64,000 nt of DNA from assembly GCF_030163755.1 (NCBI RefSeq), contig NZ_JASJOE010000010.1, positions 17,717-81,716 on the forward strand, given 5' to 3'. This DNA comes from Roseicyclus amphidinii (GTDB lineage Bacteria; Pseudomonadota; Alphaproteobacteria; Rhodobacterales; Rhodobacteraceae). The position numbers were made by a program, and so were the translations under genes. Below, in pieces: positions 1 to 8,455 of this stretch (positions within the stretch are counted from its first letter, which is position 1; the number at the start of each line of letters is the position of its first letter). A model generated the notes under the pieces. It did no database searches and had not been told where the DNA came from. It saw nothing but the letters and a program-made list of their open reading frames with translations.

Positions 1-2246
1 GTCCGCGCGTCCACGACATTCGCGCCGACAAGGCTGAGGGCACCGGCAAGGCGGCTGAAGATGCCGGGGTGATCGTTCAGGGCGAAACAGACGCGGGTCG
101 CGTCGCGGTCCTCGTCCTCGCGGGTGTCGATGCGGATCTCGTCGGCGCCGATGTCGCGCAGCATCTCGGCGAAGGTGACCTGCGTCGCAAGGTCGAGACC
201 CTGCCAGTAGGGGCCGTAGTGGCGGTCCATCTCGGCCTTGAGATCGGGTTTCGGCCAGCCCTCCAGCGCAGTGCGCAGGGCCTTTTTCGCCTCGCCCTCG
301 AGCTTGTCGCGGTTGAGATCCTCGAGCCCGGTGTCGAGCGCGGTCGCCGTGGCGCGGTAAAGCCCGCGCAGCAGCGTCGCCTTCCAGTTGTTCCAGGTGT
401 TCGGCCCGACCCCGCGGATGTCGCAGACCGTCAGCACGGTCAGCAGTTCCAGCCGCTCGCGCGTCTTCACCGCCTTGGCGAAGTCGCGCACCGTGCGCGG
501 GTCGGCGATGTCGCGCTTCTGCGCCATGTCGGACATCAGCAGGTGGTAGCGCACCAGCCATTCCACCGTGTCGGCCTCGGCGGGCTTCAGCCCCAGCCGC
601 GGCGCGACGCTGCGGGCGATGCGCGCGCCGACGATCGAGTGATCCTCTTTCCGGCCCTTGCCGATGTCGTGCAGCAGGCTGGCGATGAACAGAACCTTGC
701 GGTTCACCCCGCGTTTCAGGATGCCCGAGGCGACCGGCAGCTCTTCCTCCAGCTCCTCGCGCTCGATCTGGGCCAGGGTCGAGATCACCTGGATCGTGTG
801 CTCGTCCACCGTGTAGCTGTGATACATGTTGAACTGCATCATGGCGACGATGGGCGCGAACTCGGGCAGGAAGGCCGCAAGCACGCCCAGCTCGTTCATC
901 CTTCTCAGCGCGCGTTCCGGGTTGCCGTGCTTGAGCATGAGGTCGAGGAAGATGCCTACCGCCTCGGGGTCGCGGCGCATCTCGTCGTCGATCTTGCCCA
1001 GGTTGGCCGAGACCGCCCGCATCGCGTCGGGATGGATCAGGTAGCCGGTGCGCAGCGCCTCTTCGAAGAGCCGCAGGATGTTGAGCTTGTCGGCGAAAAA
1101 CGCCGTCTCGTCGGCGGGGGTGATGCGGTTCTGCTTGAGCGCGTAGCCGCGCTTCAGCCGCTTCTTGCGCGACCGGCCCAGCAGGAAGCCGAGGATCGCG
1201 GGCTCCTGCTTGACGTGGCGGGCCTCCAGCTCGGTCAGGAAGATCCGGGTCAGCTCGCCCACGCGGGTGGCGTGGCGGAAGTAGTCCTGCATGAAATGCT
1301 CGACCGCGCGCCGCCCCGAGTGGTCGGTGTAGCCCAGCCGCTCTGCGACCGCGACCTGGTTGTCGAAGGTCAGCTGGTCCTGCGCGCGCCCCGCGATCAG
1401 GTGCAGGTGGCAGCGCACGGCCCAGAGAAACCGCTCGGCCGCGTCGAAGGCGGCGAACTCGTCGGGCAGGAACACCCCGAGGTTCACCAGCTCGGCCGCG
1501 GTGCGCACGCCGTGCTCGTACTTGGCGATCCAGTAGAGGGTCTGCAGGTCGCGCAGGCCCCCCTTGCCCTCCTTCACGTTGGGTTCGAGCACGTAACGCT
1601 GGCCGCCCTGCTTCTTGTGCCGGGTCGAGCGTTCCTCGAGCTTGGCCTCGATGAACTCGCCCACCGTGCCGCGGAACAGCTGTTCGCGCAGCGCGGTCTT
1701 GAGCTCGAGGCCGATGCTCTCCTCGCCCGCGAGGTAGCGCATCTCCAGCAGGCTGGTGCGGATCGTCACGTCCTGTTTGCCGAGCCTGAGGCACTCTTTC
1801 ACCGTGCGGCTCGCGTGGCCGACCTTCATGTGAAGATCCCACAGCATGTAGAGGCTCGATTCGATGACGCTTTCGATATGCGGGGTCAGCTTCCAGGGCG
1901 TCACGAACAGCAGGTCGACATCCGAGAACGGGGCCATCTCGCCCCGGCCGTAGCCGCCCACGGCCAGGACCGCGACGCGCTCGGTCTCGCTCGGCATGTC
2001 GTTGCGGTGCAGATGCGACCGGGCCACGTGCAGCACCCCGCGCACCAGCCCGTCGGTCAGGTGGGTATAGGCGCGCGTGATGCGCCGCGCGGTCAGCGGC
2101 CGCGCCTCGATGCTGCGCTCGATCGCGTGGCGTCCGGCGATCTGCGCCTCCTGCAGGATCTGGGTGGCGACGCGGCGGATCTCGGCCGGGTCGCCCAGGC
2201 CCGCGACCGCCGCGTCAAGGGCTGCGCAGAGCGCCGCCTCGTCCAT
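1..2246 (-). CDS. glnD: Bifunctional uridylyltransferase/uridylyl-removing enzyme GlnD (3' part missing)
   Basis: GlnD uridylylates and deuridylylates PII proteins and so signals glutamine status to nitrogen control. The reverse strand encodes the nucleotidyltransferase motif GGYGRGEMAPFSDVDL near the N-terminus. It then runs through the HD region and leaves the window inside the first C-terminal ACT domain (FALNDHPGIFSRLAGALS), so roughly the last ACT regions are missing. The ATG at 2246 has only a weak Shine-Dalgarno. The frame stays open upstream to a TTG at 2333, overlapping the preceding lipoprotein gene by about 20 bases. The upstream residues ELIAPAEQIMD look family-like, so the true start may be there. 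Identity is sure; the start is not. Confidence 0.95.
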   Translation of the reverse strand, partial: MDEAALCAALDAAVAGLGDPAEIRRVATQILQEAQIAGRHAIERSIEARPLTARRITRAYTHLTDGLVRGVLHVARSHLHRNDMPSETERVAVLAVGGYGRGEMAPFSDVDLLFVTPWKLTPHIESVIESSLYMLWDLHMKVGHASRTVKECLRLGKQDVTIRTSLLEMRYLAGEESIGLELKTALREQLFRGTVGEFIEAKLEERSTRHKKQGGQRYVLEPNVKEGKGGLRDLQTLYWIAKYEHGVRTAAELVNLGVFLPDEFAAFDAAERFLWAVRCHLHLIAGRAQDQLTFDNQVAVAERLGYTDHSGRRAVEHFMQDYFRHATRVGELTRIFLTELEARHVKQEPAILGFLLGRSRKKRLKRGYALKQNRITPADETAFFADKLNILRLFEEALRTGYLIHPDAMRAVSANLGKIDDEMRRDPEAVGIFLDLMLKHGNPERALRRMNELGVLAAFLPEFAPIVAMMQFNMYHSYTVDEHTIQVISTLAQIEREELEEELPVASGILKRGVNRKVLFIASLLHDIGKGRKEDHSIVGARIARSVAPRLGLKPAEADTVEWLVRYHLLMSDMAQKRDIADPRTVRDFAKAVKTRERLELLTVLTVCDIRGVGPNTWNNWKATLLRGLYRATATALDTGLEDLNRDKLEGEAKKALRTALEGWPKPDLKAEMDRHYGPYWQGLDLATQVTFAEMLRDIGADEIRIDTREDEDRDATRVCFALNDHPGIFSRLAGALSLVGANVVDAR

Positions 2247-2313
2247 GATCTGCTCTGCCGGCGCGATCAGTTCGCCCGGTTCCGAGGGGGTGGGGGGAAG
2301 CGTCGGGTTCCGG

Positions 2314-3480
2314 TCAGAAACCGAAACCGCCAAGGCGTCTTGGGGCGGGGTCAATCACGGCCACCTGGTTGTCTATCACTTGAGTGATGGCCATCGCGCG
2401 CTGGTTTGTGCCATCTCCGAGAAGTCGGAATACCCCGTTCGCCCCCTGGAAACCAGAGCTTGCGGTCAGGTCCGCCACGCCAAGCCGCCCGACGGTCGCC
2501 GCGGTTTCGCCCGCCGCCCGGATCGCGTCGTAGCCGAGCGCGCCCAGGATATGCGGCGCGGCGCCATAGGCGGCCTCGTAGCGCGCGTTGAAATCGGCGG
2601 TGGCCTGCGGATCGGGGACCGCGAACCACCCGCCCTGCAGCCCGGACAGTTCCAGCGTCTGCGGCGGCGTGTCCCAGCGGGTCAGGCCCATCACCCGCAC
2701 GCCCTCGATGTCGAGCCCGTTTTCCGGCAGCAGCTGCGCGAAGAAGGGCAGGGCGCCCGCGCTGTCGGCGGTCAGCATAAGCCCGTTCGCCCCGGTGTCG
2801 CGCACGGCCGAGACGATCTGCGGCACGGTGTTGATCACACCGGTCTGCGAGAACTCGTAAGGCACGGTGGCGACCACCGTCGCCCCGGCCGTCGGGGCGG
2901 CGCGCATCACCGCGTCACGGGCGACCTGGCCGGCGAGGTTCTGGGCATGGGCCAGCACGATGCGGTTTCGTCCCTGTGCCGCGGCATAGGAAACGACGCG
3001 CGCCGCGGTGTTCTGGAAGGTGTGGCCCAGCACGAAGACATTGCCGCCCGCGATCTCGGTGTTGTTGGAGAAGCTCAGCACCGGCACGTTGGTGTTCGCA
3101 ACCGCGACGCCCACGGCCGCCGCGGCATCCGACCGGAGCGGGCCGACGATGACATCCGCACCGGCCTGGACCGCCTGCCGGGCGACGGCCGCGGCCTGCG
3201 CCGATTGGCCCGCGGTGTCGTAGACCGTGATCTCGACCGTCACGCCCGACACCTCGGAGGCGGCGAGGCGCGCCGCGTTCTCGAGGCTGCGGGCGATCGT
3301 GGCGTCCCCGCCTTGGGTGGAGGTGACGGGCAGCAGCATCGCCACCTGCACCGTCTGTCCGCCGATCCGGGGGGCGGTGCCGCCCGGCACGCTGACCTGG
3401 CAGGCCGCGACCAAGGCAGCGACGAGCACAACACCCAGAAACCGCAAGGGGTTGCGGATCGAACGCGAAACCGAAAACAT
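2314..3480 (-). CDS. Penicillin-binding protein activator, LppC/LpoA-like lipoprotein
   Basis: A 388-residue lipoprotein with a periplasmic-binding-protein fold, of the family that stimulates peptidoglycan synthases from the outer membrane in enterobacteria. The N-terminus has basic residues, a hydrophobic core and the lipobox LVAAC with the lipidated cysteine at about residue 27. The type-1 binding domain follows (VAMLLPVTS, then GADVIVGPLRSDAA). The ATG at 3480 is chosen because ACGGAGG lies 9 bases upstream; longer in-frame starts would bury the signal peptide. It diverges from rsmI across about 100 bases, and its stop at 2314 abuts or overlaps glnD. This neighbourhood is usual in Rhodobacteraceae. 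The family call is firm; the LpoA-type role is inferred. Confidence 0.87.
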   Translation of the reverse strand: MFSVSRSIRNPLRFLGVVLVAALVAACQVSVPGGTAPRIGGQTVQVAMLLPVTSTQGGDATIARSLENAARLAASEVSGVTVEITVYDTAGQSAQAAAVARQAVQAGADVIVGPLRSDAAAAVGVAVANTNVPVLSFSNNTEIAGGNVFVLGHTFQNTAARVVSYAAAQGRNRIVLAHAQNLAGQVARDAVMRAAPTAGATVVATVPYEFSQTGVINTVPQIVSAVRDTGANGLMLTADSAGALPFFAQLLPENGLDIEGVRVMGLTRWDTPPQTLELSGLQGGWFAVPDPQATADFNARYEAAYGAAPHILGALGYDAIRAAGETAATVGRLGVADLTASSGFQGANGVFRLLGDGTNQRAMAITQVIDNQVAVIDPAPRRLGGFGF

Positions 3481-3577
3481 GGAACTTAAACCTCCGTAGG
3501 GCCCTGCCTGTCCTGTCGGAGCTAGGCTAAGGCCTAAGGCACGGCAAGTAAACGATGCCAACACCCGCGGGGCCTTC

Positions 3578-4489
3578 ATGGGCGAGACACCACTTATGAC
3601 AGACAAGATGCACACCGCCCAAGGCCGCGCGCGCGAAAGCGCCCTCGCACCGGGCCTCTACCTCGTGGCCACCCCGATCGGTGCGGCGCGGGACATCACC
3701 CTGCGGGCGCTGGACATCCTGGCCAGCGCCGATGTGCTGGCCGCCGAGGACACGCGCACCCTGCGGCACCTGATGGAAATTCACGGCATCAAGCCGGGCG
3801 ACAGGCCGCTCTGGGCCTACCATGACCACAATGGTGCGGCAGTGCGCCCGCGCATCCTCGAGGCGCTCGCGCAGGGGCGCAGCGTCGCCTATTGCTCGGA
3901 GGCCGGGACACCGGTGGTGGCCGACCCCGGCTACCAGCTGGCGCGCGCGGCGATCGAGGCGGGGGCCACGGTGACAGGCGCGCCGGGTCCCTCGGCGGCG
4001 ATCCTCGCGCTCAGCCTGTCGGGATTGCCGTCGGACCGGTTCCTCTTCGCGGGCTTTCCCCCGGCCCAGGCCGGGGCAAGGGCGCGCTGGCTCGACGAGA
4101 TCGGCGCGGTCGAGGCCACGCTGATCCTCTACGAAAGCCCGAAACGCATTCAGCGCCTGTTAACCGAGCTGTGCGAAAGATGGAGCGAGGGGCGGAAAGC
4201 TGCGCTATGCAGGGAATTGACGAAACGGTTCGAAGAGGTGCGGCGCGGCACGCTGGGCACATTGCGCGACGGGCTTGCCGATGCGCCGGTCAAGGGCGAA
4301 ATCGTGCTGGTGGTCGGCCATCCGGTCTCGGTCGCGCCATCGCAGGCGGATGTCGACGGCGCACTGGTCGCGGCGCTCGGGCGGCTGCGTGTCAAGGAGG
4401 CCGCCGCCGAAGTGGCCGAGGCGCTGGGCCTGCCCCGGCGGGAGGTCTACCAACGCGCGCTTGCGCTGAAACGGGAAGATGACGGATGA
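3578..4489 (+). CDS. rsmI: 16S rRNA (cytidine(1402)-2'-O)-methyltransferase RsmI
   Basis: A SAM-dependent tetrapyrrole-methylase-fold enzyme that 2'-O-methylates C1402 in the decoding centre of 16S rRNA. Visible family motifs are LVATPIGAARDITLRALDIL near residue 30, AAEDTRTLRHLM, the glycine-rich AGTPVVADPGY and YESPKR. Full length is about 303 residues. In-frame ATGs at 3578, 3596 and 3608 are all possible; none has a strong Shine-Dalgarno and the first 20 residues are not conserved-looking. The gene is divergent from the lipoprotein gene and overlaps yraN by four bases (ATGA), so the two are translationally coupled. Confidence 0.95.
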   Translation: MGETPLMTDKMHTAQGRARESALAPGLYLVATPIGAARDITLRALDILASADVLAAEDTRTLRHLMEIHGIKPGDRPLWAYHDHNGAAVRPRILEALAQGRSVAYCSEAGTPVVADPGYQLARAAIEAGATVTGAPGPSAAILALSLSGLPSDRFLFAGFPPAQAGARARWLDEIGAVEATLILYESPKRIQRLLTELCERWSEGRKAALCRELTKRFEEVRRGTLGTLRDGLADAPVKGEIVLVVGHPVSVAPSQADVDGALVAALGRLRVKEAAAEVAEALGLPRREVYQRALALKREDDG

Positions 4490-4842
4490 GTGGACTGATC
4501 TCGCATCTCAAGGGGCGCGCCGCGGAAGAGCGGGTGCTCAGGGCCTACCAGGGGGCCGGGCACAGGTTGGTCTGTCGCCGCTGGCGGGGGCCCGTGGGCG
4601 AAATCGACCTGGTGTTCGAAAAGGGCGGTGAGGTCGTCTTCGTCGAGGTGAAGTCGTCGAAAAGTTTCGCGGCGGCCGCGGCCCATCTGACCCGGCGCCA
4701 GATCGCCCGACTGCTGGCCAGTGCCGAGGCGGCGCTGGGGTTCTTTCCCAAGGGGTCGCTGACGCCGATGCGCTTCGATGTCGCGCTGGTCGACGGCAGC
4801 GGCCGGATCGACGTGATCCCCAACGCCCTGCAGGCCGCATAA
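4486..4842 (+). CDS. YraN family protein (UPF0102), predicted nuclease-fold
   Basis: A 118-residue protein of the YraN/UPF0102 family, which has a restriction-endonuclease-like fold and no settled function. The candidate metal-binding core is present as GEIDLVFEKGG followed by VVFVEVKSS, matching the D-x(n)-EVK pattern of PD-(D/E)XK nucleases. It starts in an ATGA overlap with rsmI and is followed by a 69-base structured gap before gshB. The rsmI-yraN-gshB order is common in this bacterial family. The family assignment is firm; nuclease activity is only inferred from the motif. Confidence 0.9.
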   Translation: MSGLISHLKGRAAEERVLRAYQGAGHRLVCRRWRGPVGEIDLVFEKGGEVVFVEVKSSKSFAAAAAHLTRRQIARLLASAEAALGFFPKGSLTPMRFDVALVDGSGRIDVIPNALQAA

Positions 4843-4857
4843 GCACGCAGGCTTGCG

Positions 4858-4902
4858 CCCGCCTGTCGGTCGCGCCAAACAAGGCGCGACGCAACAGGCG
4901 GG
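4858..4902 (+). promoter_or_regulatory. Nested hairpin overlapping the gshB ribosome binding site
   Basis: The outer arms CCCGCCTGT (4858-4866) and ACAGGCGGG (4894-4902) enclose the inner arms GTCGCGCC (4869-4876) and GGCGCGAC (4883-4890) around an AAACAA loop. The last three G of the outer stem belong to GGGAG, the Shine-Dalgarno of gshB. The fold would therefore partly occlude initiation or separate yraN from gshB expression. There is no U-tract, so a simple rho-independent terminator is unlikely. Confidence 0.6.
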
Positions 4903-4911
4903 AGCGAGCCG

Positions 4912-5844
4912 ATGAAGGTCGCCTTTCAGATGGACCCGATCGGGTCGGTGAACATCAACGCGGACAGCAGTTTCCGCCTCGCCGAGGAGGCGCAGGCGCG
5001 CGGTCACGAGCTCTGGGTCTACACGCCCGACCACCTGAGCTACCGCGAGGGCCGGATCATGGCCGTGGCGCAGCCCGTGACGGTGCAGCGCGTGCAGGGC
5101 GATCACGCCCGTCTGGGCGACCCGGTCGATCTGGACCTTGCCGATGTCGATGTCGTCTGGCTGCGGCAGGACCCGCCCTTCGACATGGGCTACATCACGA
5201 CGACGCATCTGCTGGACCGGCTGAAGGGGCGTACGCTTGTCGTGAACGACCCGTTCTGGGTCCGCAACTCGCCCGAGAAGTTGTTGGTGCTCGATTTCCC
5301 CGAGCTCACGCCGCCCACCACCATCGCGCGCGACCTCTCGGTCCTGCGCGCCTTCAAGCAGAAACATGGCGACATCATCCTCAAGCCGCTCTACGGCAAC
5401 GGCGGCGCGGGGGTCTTCCGCCTGCCGGAAAGCGACCGCAACCTCAATTCGCTGCACGAGCTGTTCACCGGCATGAACCGCGAGCCGCTGATCGCCCAGA
5501 AGTTCCTGCCGGACGTCGCCGCGGGCGACAAGCGCGTGATCCTCGTCGATGGCGAACCGGTGGGCGCGATCAACCGGGTGCCGGCCGAGGGCGAGACGCG
5601 GTCCAACATGCATGTGGGCGGGCGCGCCGAGAAGGTCGGCCTGACCGAGCGCGAGCGCGAGATCTGCGCGGCCATCGGCCCGCGCCTGCGCGAGATGGGG
5701 CAGGTCTTCGTCGGCATCGACGTGATCGGCGGCTGGCTGACCGAGATCAACGTGACCTCGCCGACCGGCATCCAGGAGCTGGAGCGGTTCGACGGGATCA
5801 ACGTGGCGGAAAAGATCTGGGAGGCGATCGAGGCGAAGCTTTGA
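4912..5844 (+). CDS. gshB: Glutathione synthetase
   Basis: An ATP-grasp ligase that joins gamma-glutamylcysteine and glycine in the cytoplasm, the last step of glutathione synthesis. The 310 residues match the usual GshB length. Diagnostic stretches are the N-terminal [14 protein letters not shown], the substrate region [19 protein letters not shown], the ATP-grasp segment [14 protein letters not shown] and the metal/ATP site [24 protein letters not shown] lies 7 bases before the ATG, inside a stem-loop. It ends in a convergent gap with comM that holds a set of palindromes. Several glutathione-dependent proteins are encoded in this window. Confidence 0.97.
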   Translation: MKVAFQMDPIGSVNINADSSFRLAEEAQARGHELWVYTPDHLSYREGRIMAVAQPVTVQRVQGDHARLGDPVDLDLADVDVVWLRQDPPFDMGYITTTHLLDRLKGRTLVVNDPFWVRNSPEKLLVLDFPELTPPTTIARDLSVLRAFKQKHGDIILKPLYGNGGAGVFRLPESDRNLNSLHELFTGMNREPLIAQKFLPDVAAGDKRVILVDGEPVGAINRVPAEGETRSNMHVGGRAEKVGLTEREREICAAIGPRLREMGQVFVGIDVIGGWLTEINVTSPTGIQELERFDGINVAEKIWEAIEAKL

Positions 5845-5851
5845 CTCCACC

Positions 5852-5978
5852 GTCGCGGGACCGCGACACGGAAAGCCCGTCGCGGGACCGCGACCGAAGG
5901 GTTCGGCCTCTGTGCCGGCCTGCGGTCCGGGGCTGCGGAAAACTGCAGTTTTCCGCGCCGGAAACCTCGAGGTTTCCG
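5852..5978. repeat. Tandem palindrome cluster between convergent gshB and comM
   Basis: The gap holds GTCGCGGGACCGCGAC twice (5852-5867 and 5879-5894) and CCGAAGGGTTCGG at 5894-5906. It also holds two perfect palindromes: CGGAAAACTGCAGTTTTCCG at 5936-5955 (22 bp with the flanking G/C) and CGGAAACCTCGAGGTTTCCG at 5959-5978. Both strands would form the same hairpins, which suits a bidirectional end signal between convergent genes. Related units occur near 24981, 30753 and 54510. Confidence 0.85.
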
Positions 5979-5983
5979 ATTCC

Positions 5984-7525
5984 CTACCCGGACTTCGTGC
6001 CGATCAGCCGATAGCCGAGCGCCTCGGCCACATGGGGCTGCGCGACGGTCTCGTCGCCGTCGAGGTCGGCGATGGTCCGCGCCAGCCGCAGGATGCGATG
6101 ATAGCCGCGCGCGGTCAGCTTGAACCGGTCGGCGGCTTTCAGAAGAAACGCCTTGCCGGCCTCGTCCGGTGTGGCGATCTCGTCGAGCAACGCCCCTTCG
6201 GCATCGGCATTCACCCGCGCAGCCGAGCCGAGCGCGGCGAAACGCGCGGCCTGAACCTCGCGCGCGGCGCGCACGCGGGCGGCGATGTCGGTGCTCTTCT
6301 CGCCATTGGCGGGCAGGTCCAGATCGGCATAGGCCACCGGCGGCACCTCCAGCCGCAGGTCGAACCGGTCCATCAGCGGGCCCGAGATGCGGCCCATGTA
6401 ATCCTCGCCGCAGAGCGGCGCACGGCCGCACGTCTGACCTGCATCATAAAGCTGCCCGCAGCGGCAGGGGTTGGCGGCGGCGATCAGCAGGAACCGGCAG
6501 GGATAGGTGACATGGGCATTGGCGCGGGCGACGACCACGTCGCCGGTCTCGATCGGCTGGCGCAGGGTTTCCAGCACGGCGCGCGGGTATTCCGGGAACT
6601 CGTCGAGGAAGAGCACCCCGTTGTGCGCCAGGCTGATCTCGCCCGGTTTCGCGCCACGCCCGCCACCCACGATGGCCGCCATGGAGGCCGTGTGATGCGG
6701 CGCGCGATAGGGGCGCGTGCGCGAGATGCCGCCTTCGTCGAGCAGCCCCGCAAGCGAGTGGATCATCGAGGTTTCCAGCGCCTCGGGTGCCGAAAGCGGT
6801 GGCAGGATGCCCGGCACACGGGCGGCCAGCATCGACTTGCCCGAGCCGGGGCTGCCGACCATCAGCAGGTGATGGCGGCCCGCCGCGGCGATCTCGATGG
6901 CGCGTTTCGCGCGCTCCTGTCCGCGGACCTCGGAGAGGCATTTGAGATGCGCCTCCTCGCGCACCTCGCCCGGTCGGGCCGGGTCGAGCGGGTGGCGGTC
7001 GGTCAGATGCGCGATCAGGGCGGCCAGCGTCGGCGCGGCGAAGACGGGTGTAGCTCCGACCCATGCGGCCTCGGCCCCGCAGCCTTGCGGGCAATAAAGC
7101 ACGCGCCCGTCCTCGCCCGCGGCAAGCGCGGTGGGCAATGCGCCGATGACGGCGACCAGCGTGCCGTCGAGTGACAGCTCGCCAAGCGCCATGGCGCTTT
7201 CCACCCTGTCTCGCGGCACGATGTCGAGGGCTGCCAGAAGCGCCAGCGCGATGGGCAGGTCGAAATGCGAGCCTTCCTTGGGCAGGTCGGCGGGCGACAG
7301 GTTCACGGTGATCCGTTTGGAGGGCAGCGCGATGGCCATGGCCGAAAGCGCGGTGCGCACCCGCTCGCGTGCCTCGGACACGGCCTTGTCGGGCAGGCCC
7401 ACCACCGCGAAGGCGGGCACGCCGGGGGTGACGGCGCATTGCACCTCGACCCGCCGTGCCTCGAGCCCCTCGAAGGCGACGGTGTGGATGCGGGCGAGGT
7501 TTTCGGGGCGCATGGCGTCGAACAT
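5984..7525 (-). CDS. comM: ComM/YifB family Mg-chelatase-like AAA+ ATPase
   Basis: A 513-residue AAA+ protein of the ComM/YifB family. In Vibrio cholerae, ComM is a hexameric helicase that aids branch migration during natural transformation. An N-terminal Lon-protease-S16-like domain fills about residues 1-185. Walker A is GSPGSGKS at 224-231 and Walker B is LFLDEF at 305-310. The cysteine-rich stretch NPCRCG...TCGRAPLCG and the C-terminal Mg-chelatase domain follow. The start may be the ATG at 7525 or 7513. It sits alone between a GST gene and convergent gshB. The family is sure; a role in DNA uptake here is not shown. Confidence 0.95.
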   Translation of the reverse strand: MFDAMRPENLARIHTVAFEGLEARRVEVQCAVTPGVPAFAVVGLPDKAVSEARERVRTALSAMAIALPSKRITVNLSPADLPKEGSHFDLPIALALLAALDIVPRDRVESAMALGELSLDGTLVAVIGALPTALAAGEDGRVLYCPQGCGAEAAWVGATPVFAAPTLAALIAHLTDRHPLDPARPGEVREEAHLKCLSEVRGQERAKRAIEIAAAGRHHLLMVGSPGSGKSMLAARVPGILPPLSAPEALETSMIHSLAGLLDEGGISRTRPYRAPHHTASMAAIVGGGRGAKPGEISLAHNGVLFLDEFPEYPRAVLETLRQPIETGDVVVARANAHVTYPCRFLLIAAANPCRCGQLYDAGQTCGRAPLCGEDYMGRISGPLMDRFDLRLEVPPVAYADLDLPANGEKSTDIAARVRAAREVQAARFAALGSAARVNADAEGALLDEIATPDEAGKAFLLKAADRFKLTARGYHRILRLARTIADLDGDETVAQPHVAEALGYRLIGTKSG

Positions 7526-7575
7526 GGTTAACGCCTACGCGAGAGGCGTTAGCAAATCGTAAACGCCGGGGGCGG

Positions 7576-8268
7576 TTACGCCTCGGGCGCGGCCATCGGA
7601 AAGGGACGGCGCGGCAAGCCCATCTCGTAGGTCGGTTGCTCTGGGCCTTCCACCTCGCCCATCGCGCGCCAGCGGCGCAGCGGGGCGTGGGCGAGATGTG
7701 CCGCGACATAGGCGCGGGCCCGGTCCGAGACGGGCAGGGCGTAGCCCGCGATGCGCATGGCCACCGGCGCGAAGAAGGCATCGGCGAGCGTGTAGTCGCC
7801 GAACAGGAACGGGCCGTCCGAGCGGTCGAGCGCGGCGGTCCAGAGCGCCTCGATCCGGGCGAGGTCGGCCAGGACGGCCTCGGGGGGGACAAAGCCCTCC
7901 CATGCGGTGCGCAGGTTCATCGGGCAGGCACCGCGCAGGGCGGTGAAGCCGGAATGCATCTCGGCGATCATGGACTGCGCCATGGCGCGGTCCACCGGAT
8001 CCGCGGGCAAAAGGCCACGGTCGGGAAAGGCCTCGGCCAGGTGCCAGCCGATGGCGAGACTGTCGCGCAAGAGCCCGCCGTCGGGCGTCTTCAGCGCGGG
8101 CACGGTCCGCACCAACGGCGCGAAGCGCGCCATGTCCGTGGCGAAGGTGGGGCGGTAGAGGATCGTGGCCTCGACGCTCACCGGGATGTCGAAGACGGCA
8201 AAGGGCAGCCAGCCGCGCAAGGACCAGCTGGAATAGGAGCGATCACCGATGAGAAGCGTATAGGTCAT
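7576..8268 (-). CDS. Glutathione S-transferase family protein
   Basis: A 230-residue cytosolic GST-like protein with an N-terminal thioredoxin-type domain (TYTLLIGDRSYSSWSLRGWL, then VPALKTPDGGLLRDSLAI with the cis-proline and the SLAI glutathione-contact region) and an all-helical C-terminal domain. The RSYSSWS start is typical of a proteobacterial GST subgroup of unknown substrate. The ATG at 8268 gives the expected N-terminus; the longer open frame upstream reads into the rpoH promoter region. No operon partner is apparent, since comM follows after about 50 bases on the same strand. Confidence 0.88.
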   Translation of the reverse strand: MTYTLLIGDRSYSSWSLRGWLPFAVFDIPVSVEATILYRPTFATDMARFAPLVRTVPALKTPDGGLLRDSLAIGWHLAEAFPDRGLLPADPVDRAMAQSMIAEMHSGFTALRGACPMNLRTAWEGFVPPEAVLADLARIEALWTAALDRSDGPFLFGDYTLADAFFAPVAMRIAGYALPVSDRARAYVAAHLAHAPLRRWRAMGEVEGPEQPTYEMGLPRRPFPMAAPEA

Positions 8269-8354
8269 GCGCAGAGCAGCGCAGATGCCCATGAAGGCGT
8301 CAATCACGCTTTCGTGATGCCCTCGATCAGCCACCGCGATGTAGCGCCCCGAAA

Positions 8355-8400
8355 TTTTCTGTCCAGAAAAGTGAACCGGATGCCGGGTCGCTGCGTAACC
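8355..8400 (+). promoter_or_regulatory. Candidate rpoHII promoter with upstream dyad
   Basis: TGAACC at 8372-8377 and CGTAAC at 8394-8399 are spaced like the TGATCC...GTAA promoters I recall for the RpoE-ChrR (ECF11) sigma factor of Rhodobacter, which controls rpoHII there. Directly upstream lies the dyad TTTTCTG-TC-CAGAAAA (8355-8370), a possible operator. This is a pattern match from memory, without a mapped start. Confidence 0.4.
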
Positions 8401-8455
8401 CTCATAGAACGCAGCTTGCAACTTGCGTCGGGACAACAAAACCGGGGGGTGCGAC

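Noticed and set aside
69..2387. Plus-strand open frame of 772 codons opposite glnD
   Set aside because: It lies antisense to a clear GlnD sequence with intact family motifs. Its product is a His/Arg/Val-rich string without domains, as expected for the complementary frame in GC-rich DNA.
4447..5850. Minus-strand open frame over yraN and gshB
   Set aside because: Antisense shadow spanning two real genes with recognisable YraN and GshB motifs; low-complexity product.
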